A DNA stretch of 64,000 nucleotides from Aeriscardovia aeriphila (GCF_002259595.1 NZ_MWWU01000002.1:744001-808000), one strand, 5' to 3'. Positions 18,201 through 26,697 are shown, counted from the first letter of the stretch. Notes: a model not told the origin generated them from the letters alone. Numbers and translations are program-made.

Positions 18201-19668
18201 CTTCCGGGTCGGCAACGTCGGCGATAGCAGAGGCCATCTTGTTATGCTCGGCCTGCTGCTTAAAGAGTTTCTTTTGCTCCAGATTACCAGCCACATACAG
18301 CACCGATTTGCCCGTCTGAGCTACTCGTGATGCTACGGCAAGCGCTTGGCGGGCGGATTCGTTGCCCATCGCAGCGTTGATAAACAGCGAAGTTCCCTTC
18401 GACACCTGACGTGCTGCGTAACGCACAGTGTTGGAAACATCGCCTACTTCCAGCTCGGCGTGAGGGTCGGCATCCTCTTGGCTGAAGCTTTCCAGTTGGG
18501 CGTCGTGCAAGGCGCGGATAGAACCTGCATCCTCGGCGAGAGCTTGGATGATGACTGGCGTTTTCGCACGGTTCCTCGCGTCGAGCAAGATTGCTGCCGA
18601 GCGTGCGGCGAGCATGAAGCGAGGGTCGTTGAAGCAGCCGACGATCATCGTCTTGTCGATGGTGAAATTCGGGATGATATCTTGTACGGCGACTTCGATT
18701 TTTTGCAAAATGAAGCGCTCGTTGACAGCACCTGGGCGGTATTCGGAGGAGGTGATGATCTCGTCAATATTGAGGTGCACACCGCATTGTGCCAGGTGTG
18801 AGAGGAAGACCGGGTTGATGGTTACGCGCTTGATGAGCTTGAGCTGTGCTTGGCTCATCACCTTGTTTGCGGGGATTTCCAGTTGCGCTGGGAAGAGGAC
18901 AACAGGCATGTGCTCAACCTGAATTGGCTCGCCTGCAGCCTTCTTCTTCTGTGTTGGCGCGGGAGTGGACGCCTGCTGAGCAGCTGGCCGTGTAGTTGCA
19001 GCCGGCTGAGCGGCTGCGACCGACTGAGCGGCTGCCGCAGCTTGCACGCCACTACCCTGCTGAGTTTGCTCGGCCGGCGCGTGTGCTTGCTCAGGCGCAT
19101 GCGCAGAATCATCTTGTGCAGCGCCACGCTCAGAAGCCTGTACAGAATCAGCCTTTTCCACACCTTCCTGCGCGGCTGCTGGTTGTTCAGCTCCCTGCTC
19201 AGCCGCGCCTTCCTTCTTCTCCCCCTGGGCAATCAGCGGCTGGGTTTCACGCACGTGAGCGGACGAAGCAGCAGGTGAAGCAGAAGCAGGAGATTTCGCG
19301 GACTGATAATCTGGAGCCGTCCAGGAAGCGAAACCATAAGCGACAGAAAGCTCCTCAGAACCGTACTCCTCGCCATTCTCGCGCGTGAGGTGCCACAGAC
19401 GCTCCACTTCGCGCTCGGCGCTCATACGCGTCGCCGACTCGCGGAAAAGCATGTCCACCGTCGCACTGCCCGAGCTCAAGAGGCGCGACATGCCGTTCGG
19501 GTTCGCCCCCGACAGGTCGAGACTTGCCTTGAGATTATCAGCATTGCTCAACGCCGAACTGTAATGCTGTTTGATCGTGGGCTTCAACCATTGGGCAAGC
19601 TTGGTTTGACCCAGCGGCTTGGCATTTTGCGCAGCAGGATTAGCAGACTGATTAGCTTCTGTATTCAC
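15286..19668 (-). CDS. Very large helicase-like protein with degenerate SF1 motifs and a nuclease-like C-terminus
   Basis: 1460 residues from GTG 19668 (SD GGAAGG). Residues 1-110 are helical, 125-255 a low-complexity Ala/Gln/Glu linker, 265-720 and 760-960 helical-rich. The order of blocks resembles large UPF1-like SF1 helicases with a C-terminal restriction-endonuclease fold, but each catalytic block is altered: the Walker A site reads NAAMGNESARQ (about 426), the DEAS box VILDGFERAS (about 971), and the Q-G-x-E block GAALPGDVIISTSFGK (about 1160). The C-terminal nuclease-like part (1280-1325, LAVFTDDEAFMAVPSLRLRH) also lacks the usual acids. The tail is acidic. It follows the FHA gene on the same strand. 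The assignment is by block order, not alignment. Confidence 0.8.
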   Translation of the reverse strand: MNTEANQSANPAAQNAKPLGQTKLAQWLKPTIKQHYSSALSNADNLKASLDLSGANPNGMSRLLSSGSATVDMLFRESATRMSAEREVERLWHLTRENGEEYGSEELSVAYGFASWTAPDYQSAKSPASASPAASSAHVRETQPLIAQGEKKEGAAEQGAEQPAAAQEGVEKADSVQASERGAAQDDSAHAPEQAHAPAEQTQQGSGVQAAAAAQSVAAAQPAATTRPAAQQASTPAPTQKKKAAGEPIQVEHMPVVLFPAQLEIPANKVMSQAQLKLIKRVTINPVFLSHLAQCGVHLNIDEIITSSEYRPGAVNERFILQKIEVAVQDIIPNFTIDKTMIVGCFNDPRFMLAARSAAILLDARNRAKTPVIIQALAEDAGSIRALHDAQLESFSQEDADPHAELEVGDVSNTVRYAARQVSKGTSLFINAAMGNESARQALAVASRVAQTGKSVLYVAGNLEQKKLFKQQAEHNKMASAIADVADPEVARDIDATLVAALNSKNHADQSMSAFIRTSDELSGLRQRLSGYFDELHHEVKPWSVSAYDAIEHLAKLASLPQRPRNRVRFSQQTAQRLAGKLDDYADQLVRLGELHGYTLGPQDTTWYHAALYTHEQAHQATIRVIRLLDKTMPTLRKQIAAAVTATGFPVPQSPAEWGQQLNVLQGVRQVLDVFTPEVFERDLDPFLEATLSKKERKERKGQAGSMGWWERHRMKREIRHLLRPGMHDLDLHEVLEEVRHQSRRWHEMVTRGGWPTIPDGLDEMVNSFDDLNSDITALDAVLASTPRTTPLGELSFVQLDHDLRALYADRKDLDSLPERASLERDLVQAGLGDLLENLSSRHIETDQAPAELRLAWWSTVFEQLVHTTGILSDQDGSLLRQTVEDFRSLDAKHIQTIGPRVCQELTKKLVQLLYSDEAKANRFHQLLSTSAASNITQIAAKFPDLMAAAKPIWVVSAGEAARFGSNLHADVVILDGFERASVEQIIVALAAGTSAAVVADGEHTVNPVLRYVMKLLPVVEVPVAPASLPAVLVQFLLAHHRELAVLPAPGVPWDAPVGLKTRQSINWVFTNSTGLPVNNSVVSSTKEGVAAVVAEVRRQAGDPARSSAHLSIITVTDEDRQLIVEALNGEARSSEVMRRFLAQVSVLTIASVGAALPGDVIISTSFGKLPSGTLLQQFGEVGQPGGDMLLYSALELVRGNLTIVSAFKAADMVDSRLTQPGSRLLKDILAWAEKVSREQHSAIRRTDPNSEWQAVEHIQSAGVLLSDLAQRLRARGYETAVSYGVNSGTSRLNLPLVVGKPGEGFTLAVFTDDEAFMAVPSLRLRHRTYPAQLAAAGWKTLQVWSVGLFVDPDRQIARIEKILPLDADTKQKLEQAHTALSDLVEQSKVEHPVGSEEHEAGEQAQVEDELTTGEPGSEPGGEAASSPAGDAQGADHSEAEAAQSAESAQSESKEQHDAQ

Positions 19669-19741
19669 AATTACCTTCCATCTGGCTCACCGCCACCATT
19701 GCGGCAAGGAGCATGCGACACAACGGGCAGAACAGGCAAGC

Positions 19742-20686
19742 TTAGGAGCGTGCCTCACGGAAAGCCTTGTAACCAGGGTTCGTGCTCAAAGCCTGAGCGA
19801 TATCTGGGTCACCCAGCGAGCCGAGCCACTGGTACAGGTCGGCGTACAAGTACGGGTTGAGCGCCAAGAATGGCAGGAACTCATGGTGCTGAGCCATCGC
19901 ATACTGACGCTGCTGATCGGCGGTAGTCTTAGCGTCGTCGGAGGTCATGCCATCAATTTCAACAGCAGGCTTCTGGCTCATCTGCCCGCGAGTCAAACGG
20001 TCAAACACAGAGCCAGGCTCATAACCCGTCGAACCGGCAGGAGCGTTTTGGGAAGACTGAGCCTGAAGGTTTTTCACCGCGTGCTGAGCCTGCTGGGCCT
20101 GTGCTGCCTGTTGGACTTGCTGGGCTTGGGCAGCGGCTGGGTCAAAGTTCACGCCTTGCGCGCTTTGCACGGCCTGGCGAACCTGACCTGCACAGAAGGC
20201 ATCCGTCGGCTCGCCTTCTCGCACGTCAACGATCTCGTCCACATTGAGGTTGCGCTGCTGCTGAGCGGGACGAGCGCCGAACAGATCAGGAGTTTCTACT
20301 AGGCGCTGCTCTCGAATGGCGAACTGCTTGAGCTCAACACCCACCTCACCCAGCTGGAGCTTGACGTCAGGCTGGTCGAGGGACAGTGGCTTGTTGGCAG
20401 GAATCTTGATGAGGCGGCCGTCGTCACGCACCACATAGGTGCCATTCGTCGAGTTGAGGTCGGTGATGATGCCCACGCCAGTCTCGGTCACTTTCAGCGA
20501 AAGGTGACGCTTCGACATAGAGCGCTGAGGGTCGTCAATGTCCAAACGCTTGGAGTTGTCGTCAGGCAGGGATGCTGGGCGCAGAGGGGTGCGGCCGATG
20601 ATGACGCTTTCGCCAGGAATATAGCGATACTGCTGGCCGGTGGCCAGAACGGTGATAAGCCAGCCATGCCTTACTTCTGTGGACAT
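19742..20686 (-). CDS. FHA-domain protein
   Basis: 314 residues, ATG 20686 behind GGAGG. The forkhead-associated domain occupies residues 10-105: GESVIIGRTPL, then SMSKRHLSLKV and DLNSTNGTYVV, the Gly-Arg, Ser/His and Asn residues that bind phosphothreonine peptides. The rest is Gln/Ala-rich (QQVQQAAQAQQAQ) and ends in a helical LNPYLYADLYQWLGSLGDPDIAQAL segment. FHA proteins read Ser/Thr-kinase signals. The gene sits 70 bp upstream of the 1460-residue helicase-like gene and probably forms an operon with it, hinting at phospho-dependent recruitment. Confidence 0.93.
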   Translation of the reverse strand: MSTEVRHGWLITVLATGQQYRYIPGESVIIGRTPLRPASLPDDNSKRLDIDDPQRSMSKRHLSLKVTETGVGIITDLNSTNGTYVVRDDGRLIKIPANKPLSLDQPDVKLQLGEVGVELKQFAIREQRLVETPDLFGARPAQQQRNLNVDEIVDVREGEPTDAFCAGQVRQAVQSAQGVNFDPAAAQAQQVQQAAQAQQAQHAVKNLQAQSSQNAPAGSTGYEPGSVFDRLTRGQMSQKPAVEIDGMTSDDAKTTADQQRQYAMAQHHEFLPFLALNPYLYADLYQWLGSLGDPDIAQALSTNPGYKAFREARS

Positions 20687-20803
20687 GTGAACCTCCGAAC
20701 ACTAGTGCTCTGCTTTTGCAGTCTCTAGCTTCAAGACTACCGTTTTGGCTCCATCATTGACAGATTTTCTGAGATTTTCAGCGATTTTGAAGCAAATTGG
20801 AAA

Positions 20804-20836
20804 TACAAAAAGGGCATGCCCTTGTGGACATGCCCT
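20804..20836 (-). terminator. Terminator of rplJL
   Basis: Minus-strand arms AGGGCATG and CATGCCCT (8 bp, 10-nt loop), then five T. It follows the rplL stop by about 35 bp. Confidence 0.85.
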
Positions 20837-20871
20837 GAAAGTAACAAGTGACCTGCTTATGCAGGCATGAA

Positions 20872-21255
20872 TCACTTGAGCTCGACGGTTGCGCCTGCGC
20901 CCTCGAGGTCTTCCTTAGCCTTCTTGGCGTCGTCAGCAGACACGCCGGAGAGGATGGTGGAAGGAACCTTGTCGGTGAGAGCCTTAGCCTCGGCGAGACC
21001 CTTCTTGGTGAGGTCCTTGAGGACCTTGATGACCTGGATCTTCTTTGCACCGGCGTTGGTCAGAACGACGTCGTACTCGGACTTCTCTTCAGCAGCAGCA
21101 CCTGCAGCTGGAGCAGCAGCAGCGGCAACAGCAACTGGAGCAGCAGCCTTGACGTCGAACTTATCCTCGAATGCCTTGACGAAGTCGTTGAGCTCGACGA
21201 GGGTCATGTTCTCGAACTGAGCGAGGAGCTCTTCCTGAGTGAGCTTATCAGCCAT
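20872..21255 (-). CDS. rplL: 50S ribosomal protein L7/L12
   Basis: 127 residues, the stalk protein that recruits translational GTPases. The N-terminal dimerisation segment [30 protein letters not shown] is followed by an Ala-rich hinge (residues 40-60) and the globular C-terminal domain [27 protein letters not shown] through GATVELK. It lies 110 bp downstream of rplJ in the usual rplJ-rplL order, and ends before a terminator. SD GAAAGGAAG precedes ATG 21255. Confidence 0.99.
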   Translation of the reverse strand: MADKLTQEELLAQFENMTLVELNDFVKAFEDKFDVKAAAPVAVAAAAAPAAGAAAEEKSEYDVVLTNAGAKKIQVIKVLKDLTKKGLAEAKALTDKVPSTILSGVSADDAKKAKEDLEGAGATVELK

Positions 21256-21368
21256 GATGGCTTCCTTTCATTTCGCGGTTTCCCGCACTTACATTTTTGT
21301 AAATCTTTGTTTCAGTGGCGAAGCGTTAGCCTCACACTGTCAAGCACACAGGGCATATCCCTGTAAGC

Positions 21369-21881
21369 TCAGGCCTGCTTCTGTGCCAGAGCGTCGATCG
21401 TGCGGGCAGCCTTGGTTGGCACCTGAACGAGAACGCGAATACCAGAAGCGAGAGCGGACTTGATGTCGCCAGCAAGCTGAGAGAGAGCACCCTCACGAGT
21501 CTGCATGTCGGCAAGACGGTTGACTTCTTCAGCAGTAAGAGTGCTGCCGTCAACATGGCCGCCCTTAACAATGAGCTGCTTGTTGTCCTTGGCGAAGTCA
21601 CGAAGAGTCTTGGCAGTCGACACGTAGTCGCCCTTGATGAAGGCGATAGCGGACGGTCCCTTGATTTCTGCATCAAGGTCATCAATGCCGGCCTCATGGG
21701 CGGCAATGCGAGCCAGTGTGTTCTTCGCCACGGTATAAGAGACATCCTGGCCGAGCTTGACGCGCAGATCGGAGATCTGCTCGACAGTCAGACCACGATA
21801 CTCAGTGAGAATAACAGCGTCAGCTTCCTTGAACTGTTCAGTCAAGGCCTTGATCGCCGCATTCTTCTGTGGCTTATCCAT
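21369..21881 (-). CDS. rplJ: 50S ribosomal protein L10
   Basis: 170 residues; L10 anchors the L7/L12 dimers to 23S rRNA. It shows VILTEYRGLTVEQISDLRVKL and VAKNTLARIAA, typical of L10, and a helical C-terminus that binds L7/L12. Start ATG 21881 follows AAGGAAGGAA. A leader with an L10 autoregulatory-type structure lies upstream. Confidence 0.99.
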   Translation of the reverse strand: MDKPQKNAAIKALTEQFKEADAVILTEYRGLTVEQISDLRVKLGQDVSYTVAKNTLARIAAHEAGIDDLDAEIKGPSAIAFIKGDYVSTAKTLRDFAKDNKQLIVKGGHVDGSTLTAEEVNRLADMQTREGALSQLAGDIKSALASGIRVLVQVPTKAARTIDALAQKQA

Positions 21882-21974
21882 GGCGTTCCTTCCTTAACAC
21901 CGTTGTTTCGAAGGAAATGTGCACAGGAAAAGATAAAGAACAAGCGGCGCACAAAATGCACGCAAGCATGCTTT

Positions 21975-22045
21975 CAACTCAACCTGCGCTGGCTTCCTCA
22001 CGAATTTACCGGAGTTTGCTCCGACCAACGGTCTTTGGTTTGCGT
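21975..22045 (-). promoter_or_regulatory. L10 leader (autoregulatory mRNA element)
   Basis: In the minus-strand transcript the segment ACCAAAGACCGTTGGT (22039-22024) with a following GGAG-CTCC hairpin and GCCAGCGCAGGTTGAG (from 21993) resembles the conserved parts of bacterial L10 leaders that bind L10(L12)4 and repress rplJL translation. It lies about 95-165 nt before the rplJ start. A TATACT box at 22056-22051 is a good -10 for the transcript; no convincing -35 is seen. Confidence 0.7.
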
Positions 22046-22114
22046 GTGTTAGTATACACAGAACCCCTCGACGTATCCGATTACGACACGCCGAGGGGCT
22101 CAGTTTCTCAAACT

Positions 22115-22190
22115 CAGTAGTGAGCTCACATATTCATCACACGAAGTGATGAGCTCACGTGTTTTCACACTCAGTGATGAGTTCACATAC
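22115..22190. repeat. Three direct repeats after mtnN
   Basis: AGT(GAT)GAG[C/T]TCAC[A/G]T occurs three times (from about 22117, 22145 and 22173; spacing 28 for the last two). Each contains a GAGCTC-like palindrome. The last copy spans the mtnN stop codon. Together with a 7-bp CCCCTCG/CGAGGGG inverted repeat at 22064-22098 they fill the gap between mtnN and the rplJ promoter. Confidence 0.7.
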
Positions 22191-22911
22191 GGCGAATGAT
22201 GGCTTCCACCAAGCTACTCGCCGTTTCCGCATACGTCGAAATATCGAAGTGACGGAAGGACTCATACTTCGTATTCGTGTTATCCGACAGAGCGCGAATG
22301 ACGAGGAATGGCAAGCCGTTCTTCGTGGCAATATGACCTACGGCTGCACCTTCCATCTCCACAGCATCTGCCTGCGTTTCCTCACGAACCTTGTTACGCA
22401 GCTCATCCGAATCCACAAAGTAATTACCAGAAGCGATAACACCCACCTTGTAGTTGGTTCCCTGCTCGTCCAAAGCCTGCTCGGCGATGCGGATCAATGC
22501 AGGGTCGGAACGGTATTCAGTCAAGCCAGGAGCAGCCTGACCCACTAAACGCATATCCGTATCCAAGTAGCGCAGAATGCCACCCAACACCACATCGTTA
22601 ATGTCGAGCTCGCCCGACACGTTGCCGGCGATGCCAGAGAAGATAACTGTGTCCGGAGAGAAACGGGTGATGAGGTACTGGGTTGCAGCACCTGCTGCCA
22701 CGGTTCCCATACCAGCAACGGTCGCGACAATCCTTACGGTGTTGCCACGATTGGTCTGAGCCATACCCACCGTAACTGGCAATCCTGCTTCGCTGAATTG
22801 CTGAGCGCCGCTGAGCCACTCTCCCAGTTGGCGGACCTCTTCATCCATGGCGCCGATGACGGCGATGGTGGCGGTGGTCTCTTCTTCGGTTTCGTTGACT
22901 TCGTCACTCAT
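22183..22911 (-). CDS. mtnN: 5'-methylthioadenosine/S-adenosylhomocysteine nucleosidase
   Basis: 242 residues from ATG 22911, which overlaps the pepC stop (TGATG). The enzyme cleaves MTA and SAH to adenine and the thioribose product, feeding methionine salvage and the activated methyl cycle. Family features: IAVIGAMDEEV, VRIVATVAGMG, VIFSGIAGN, VEMEGAAVGH (Glu contacts ribose) and VIRALSDNT (catalytic Asp). The N-terminus carries a short acidic extension. The first possible start, nine codons upstream, lies inside pepC and lacks a ribosome site. Confidence 0.95.
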   Translation of the reverse strand: MSDEVNETEEETTATIAVIGAMDEEVRQLGEWLSGAQQFSEAGLPVTVGMAQTNRGNTVRIVATVAGMGTVAAGAATQYLITRFSPDTVIFSGIAGNVSGELDINDVVLGGILRYLDTDMRLVGQAAPGLTEYRSDPALIRIAEQALDEQGTNYKVGVIASGNYFVDSDELRNKVREETQADAVEMEGAAVGHIATKNGLPFLVIRALSDNTNTKYESFRHFDISTYAETASSLVEAIIRRM

Positions 22912-24263
22912 CAGGCGAGAGCTCCCATCGGATCCCAAGCGTCGAGCTCGAGGGCTGGCTTATTTAAGCCTTCCTGCAGTTCGGCGGAAAGCATGGACTT
23001 TGGCACAGCAACCTCATAGACGTACTCGTCGAACCACTCATCATCCATGGTGAAGTAACCCTTGTCGGCAACGTCCTCACCCCACGAGTTCTCCACGCGC
23101 CAACGCTTGGTGGTGGTGCCGTCGTCAGCAACATCCACACCGTTGAAGGCCATAGCGTGGTTCATTGCGGAATCCCAGTAGCGAACGCGCTCTTCCTTGT
23201 TGAGGCTCTGGCCGAAGCCATACACGGACTCATAGTCGAAGAGGTTCACCGACCAGTTGCCCTTCTGACGGTCAGCGAATGCGCCGCAATCGCAGCCGAA
23301 CCACACCGGGATGCCCTCTTCCACGAGGATGCGACGAGCGAGATCCTTCATCACGCTCATATCCACGTTGAGGTACTCGGTTGGGTCACCGCCAGCGACA
23401 TTACCCAAATGCTGGATGGCGATCTTCTCACCGCGTGGGTGCTCCTGACGTGGGTCGTTGACCAGGCACACATAATCTTCGAGGTGTGCTGGGCCGACGT
23501 ACTTGTTCCAGAACTCAACAGGAGTCATTTCGCCGTCACGGTGGAAGTTGCCCTCATCGTCGGTGTACTCCCACTCGAAGCTTACTGGTGGCTCACCGAG
23601 GTTGACGGTGAGGATGGAGTGTGCACGTTCCACGCCTTCGTTAATCAAACGCTCAACTTCAGCAGCGTTGTCCTTGTTCTGGAACATGCGAGCCACCTGC
23701 TCGTGCAGCATGTGGCGCAGGTGCTCATCAAGGAAGCGAGTGTTCATCGAAGCTTCGGTCTCTGGGAAGAAGTCCTTCGGAACAGCACCGTACTTCTTGT
23801 ACACGTTCATAGCCATGGTCCACTGGCCACCGTCGCCCATCACCGATTCCATCTGGAACTGGACGAGGCGAGAATCTGGGGTTTTACCCTGAGCAATGAG
23901 TTCGGCCATATCGCGCAGGAAGTAGTTGGCACGCTCGAGCTTGTCGAAGTACATGGCGTAGTTCTGGGAGAACTCGAACTCCTGGTTGGCGATGCCCATT
24001 TCACGCTTGGCGACGAAGCGAGCAACGTTGAGGGAGCTGAACAGCCAGCAACGGCCAGAACGACGCTGGTTGGTCACCTTGCCCTGGTTGAGCTGGGTGG
24101 AGAAGCGACGCTGCAAGAAGCGAGCAGCATCGTAGTTGTAAGCAACCTTATTCACACCATTTTCCACGCTGGCGTTCATAGCCAGGCGACGCTGTGCATT
24201 GGAGTCGAAGGAGGTGCGAATATCATTCAAACGCTGTGAGGTAAGTGGCTGATAATCTTGCAT
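22911..24263 (-). CDS. pepC: Aminopeptidase C (bleomycin hydrolase family C1B)
   Basis: 450 residues from ATG 24263 behind AAGAAAGG. A papain-fold cytoplasmic cysteine aminopeptidase, usually hexameric. Catalytic residues: Gln66 and Cys72 in NQRRSGRCWLFSS, His in MNHAMAFNGVD (about 370), Asn in RVENSWGEDV (about 392). Length matches the family. The N-terminus MQDYQPLTSQ is encoded over a copy of the dispersed word (24250-24257). It is co-transcribed with mtnN. Confidence 0.97.
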   Translation of the reverse strand: MQDYQPLTSQRLNDIRTSFDSNAQRRLAMNASVENGVNKVAYNYDAARFLQRRFSTQLNQGKVTNQRRSGRCWLFSSLNVARFVAKREMGIANQEFEFSQNYAMYFDKLERANYFLRDMAELIAQGKTPDSRLVQFQMESVMGDGGQWTMAMNVYKKYGAVPKDFFPETEASMNTRFLDEHLRHMLHEQVARMFQNKDNAAEVERLINEGVERAHSILTVNLGEPPVSFEWEYTDDEGNFHRDGEMTPVEFWNKYVGPAHLEDYVCLVNDPRQEHPRGEKIAIQHLGNVAGGDPTEYLNVDMSVMKDLARRILVEEGIPVWFGCDCGAFADRQKGNWSVNLFDYESVYGFGQSLNKEERVRYWDSAMNHAMAFNGVDVADDGTTTKRWRVENSWGEDVADKGYFTMDDEWFDEYVYEVAVPKSMLSAELQEGLNKPALELDAWDPMGALA

Positions 24264-24319
24264 AATTGCCTTTCTTCCCAATTCTGAGCTCGAGGGTTTT
24301 ACCAAACCCAAGATAAACA

Positions 24320-24350
24320 GATCCGACGCTCACATAAAGAGCATCGGATC
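24320..24350 (-). terminator. Hairpin after the DivIVA-type gene
   Basis: A 12-bp stem with one wobble (24339-24350 with 24320-24331) and a 7-nt loop lies between the DivIVA-type stop and pepC. The following T-tract is weak (TGTTTAT), so it could be a terminator or an attenuator ahead of pepC. Confidence 0.5.
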
Positions 24351-24462
24351 ATAAATTCGCGTATGTGCCTAGTCTGCTTGCTCAATATGACAATTCAGTT
24401 ACATACAGAAACATAAGGAGTGATACCTGCGTTTGTTCTGATGTTCACTGTCACCGGTGAGC

Positions 24463-25827
24463 TTACTCCTCAGAAGTCTGTTCAGCTTCGTTTCCACCGT
24501 CCTGATCAGCAGAAGCATCAGCAGAAGTGTGAGAATCAGAACCTGACTGAGCAGAAGCATCCTTCGCAGCAGGAGCTGGAGCCGGAGCGAAGTTACCGAA
24601 AGCCTGAGCGAACATGGAGCGAATCTCCGACACACGCTGAGTAATCGAAGCCTCGCGAGTCTGCAACTGAGCAATACGCTCGTTCAAACCATCAATCTCG
24701 CTCTTGGCAGCCTCACGCTGCTCGTCCAGCTGCTTGCTGGCCTTGACGCGAGCTTCTTCCACCATCTGGGCAGCTTCAGCATCCGCATCCTTACGCTTCT
24801 TATCGGCGTAAGCGTCAGCAGCGTCACGAGTTTCATGAGCCTTCGCCAAAATCTCCTGGCTCTCCTTCTCACTGGCTTCACGGCGAGCCTTGAGGTCATC
24901 GAGCAGCTGGCGCACCTTCTCAGTAGCCTCGCTCTGCTGCTGGGAGATTTCGTTGCGCACATTCTCATACTCGGAAGCAGCCTGGGAGAGGGTGTCGGCG
25001 CGCTTAACGTCAGCAGCGTCGAGAATCTGCTGAGCCTGAGCCTTGGCAGCATCGGTGATTTCCCCGGCCTGGCGCTGAGCGTCGGAGATCATCTTGCTCA
25101 CCTGTTCGCGAGCGCGAGAGAGCTTCTGGTTGGCATCAGCCAAAGCCTGCTGAATCTGATCATTCGTGTCCTTCTTCTGACGAGTGATCTCATCGGCAGC
25201 GCTCTTACGCTGCTGGGCAATCTGCTGGCTGGCATCAGCCTGCTTCTGAGCGATTTCACGCTCTTGAGCGCTCTTCCATGCCTGAGTTTGCTTGGTTTCT
25301 TCCTCACGCTTGTTCTTGAGCTCAAGGGTGAGAGCTTCACGCTGCTCGTTGCACTGCTGCTGGGTTTGAGCAGTCAGCTGGTCAGCCTTGTTCTGAGCCG
25401 TGGTGGTAATCGTGTCAGCCTTCTCCTGAGCCTGGGAGATGATGGCCTGGCTCTTGCTCTGTGCGTCGTCGAGCATGTGGCGAGCCTGCTGTTGGGCGGT
25501 GTTCACCGTCGTTTCTGCGCGTTCCTTAGCATTGCGCTCGATGCTGGCAGCATCCGACTTGGCGCGTGCGAGCAACTCGCTGGACGTTTGCTCTGCAGAG
25601 GCGAGCAGCTGCTGGGCGTTAGCACCCAGGGACGCGAAAGAATCCTTCGAAGGGGCAGCCTTGCGGTTCTTCTCCTTTTGCAACTGTGCTTCCAGAGTCA
25701 GAATTCGCGTGTCATACGCCTTAATCTGCTCGCGCATCAAGCGTGCAGACTCTTCGTACTCTGCCACCGCACGATCAACAGTTTCCTTGTCATACCCGCG
25801 CAACGTGATCGGGAAAGACTCTGGCAT
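24463..25827 (-). CDS. DivIVA-domain coiled-coil protein
   Basis: 454 residues from ATG 25827 behind GGAGGT. The N-terminal motif FPITLRGYDKETVDRAVAEYEE is the DivIVA/Wag31 membrane-binding signature. It is followed by almost 350 residues of Gln/Ala/Glu/Lys heptad-like coiled coil (QQARHMLDDAQSKSQAIISQAQEKA and similar) and a Pro/Ala/Ser/Asp-rich tail. Actinobacterial relatives organise polar growth or septation. It is much longer than DivIVA itself (about 160-300), resembling the Scy/FilP-like long coiled-coil group. The same-frame 100 residues upstream of the chosen start are not supported. Confidence 0.88.
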   Translation of the reverse strand: MPESFPITLRGYDKETVDRAVAEYEESARLMREQIKAYDTRILTLEAQLQKEKNRKAAPSKDSFASLGANAQQLLASAEQTSSELLARAKSDAASIERNAKERAETTVNTAQQQARHMLDDAQSKSQAIISQAQEKADTITTTAQNKADQLTAQTQQQCNEQREALTLELKNKREEETKQTQAWKSAQEREIAQKQADASQQIAQQRKSAADEITRQKKDTNDQIQQALADANQKLSRAREQVSKMISDAQRQAGEITDAAKAQAQQILDAADVKRADTLSQAASEYENVRNEISQQQSEATEKVRQLLDDLKARREASEKESQEILAKAHETRDAADAYADKKRKDADAEAAQMVEEARVKASKQLDEQREAAKSEIDGLNERIAQLQTREASITQRVSEIRSMFAQAFGNFAPAPAPAAKDASAQSGSDSHTSADASADQDGGNEAEQTSEE

Positions 25828-26001
25828 AGTTACCTCCGCTACCATCAGCTGCTCATGCAGACTGACCACATGTGTATTACTTCTCTTTCTACCACGCTCA
25901 CCCGATAGAAAACTGACATAGCTCAAACTCGCAAACGCTTGTAATTTCAGGCAAACCTGGTGAACGCGCCGCTCATTTTTGCTCCGCGCTAGGATTGCAG
26001 T

Positions 26002-26685
26002 ATGCGCGAATTCTCCGTAATCGTTTCTGGTTTCTCCGACACGCCAGATGACCCGACCTCTCAAACTGCTCTGAGCCTCGGTAGTGCTGAAACTCAAGCC
26101 TGGCTCGAGCAGGAAACTCAAGCTCATGTGCAGGTGACGCCCGTTTTAGTCCCGCTCTCCTTTGACAAGGCATGGCCTACCTTGCTCGCCACTATTGAGG
26201 AGGTTCAGCCTCAGATTGTGGTGTGCTTGGGTCGTCGTCGTGGCGCCCCTGGCATTGCTCTCGACCGTTCGGCGCGCAATCGCATTGAAACCAACCATCC
26301 CGATGCTGACGGCACGCAGCCTTTGCCCGGCCCGATTGAGGCGAATGGGCCTGCTGCTTACTGGACTCGCCTTCCATTAGGCCGCATCTTGAACGCTTTT
26401 GCCACGCATAATGTTCCCGCTTCCCTCAGTTCGGACGCAGGCACGTATGTGTGCAACGCGCTGTTCTACCATCTGATGCATTACGCTCACGATGCGCACA
26501 ACCTGTTGGGCGGCTTGATTTGCCTGCCCGATTGGCGCACTACTGATCAGTCGGGGCTCGACCCTGCTGGTTTGACGGCCTCTCAGATGAGTTTGGCTGG
26601 AAGGCTCGTCATCGCTCAAACAATCCTCTTCCACGAAGAGCTCAGCGCGATGAACCCTCTGGTCCCCCAGCAAAACACGCATTAG
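26002..26685 (+). CDS. pcp: Pyroglutamyl-peptidase I family protein with altered catalytic residues
   Basis: 227 residues, C15 family. The order of blocks matches pyrrolidone-carboxylate peptidases: ...VVCLGRRRGAPGIALDRSARN, GPAAYWTRLPLGRIL, SSDAGTYVCNALFYHLMH (nucleophile Cys), then GGLICLPDW. In characterised enzymes the second residue of the triad is Glu in a T(P)ERVAIN block and the third is His in a (V/I)H(V/I)P block; here the positions read Asp and Cys. Activity is therefore doubtful, although fold and Cys are kept. A TAGGAT box ends 7 bp before ATG, which may also serve as SD (AGGA). Confidence 0.85.
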   Translation: MREFSVIVSGFSDTPDDPTSQTALSLGSAETQAWLEQETQAHVQVTPVLVPLSFDKAWPTLLATIEEVQPQIVVCLGRRRGAPGIALDRSARNRIETNHPDADGTQPLPGPIEANGPAAYWTRLPLGRILNAFATHNVPASLSSDAGTYVCNALFYHLMHYAHDAHNLLGGLICLPDWRTTDQSGLDPAGLTASQMSLAGRLVIAQTILFHEELSAMNPLVPQQNTH

Positions 26686-26697
26686 CGCTCAAGATTA

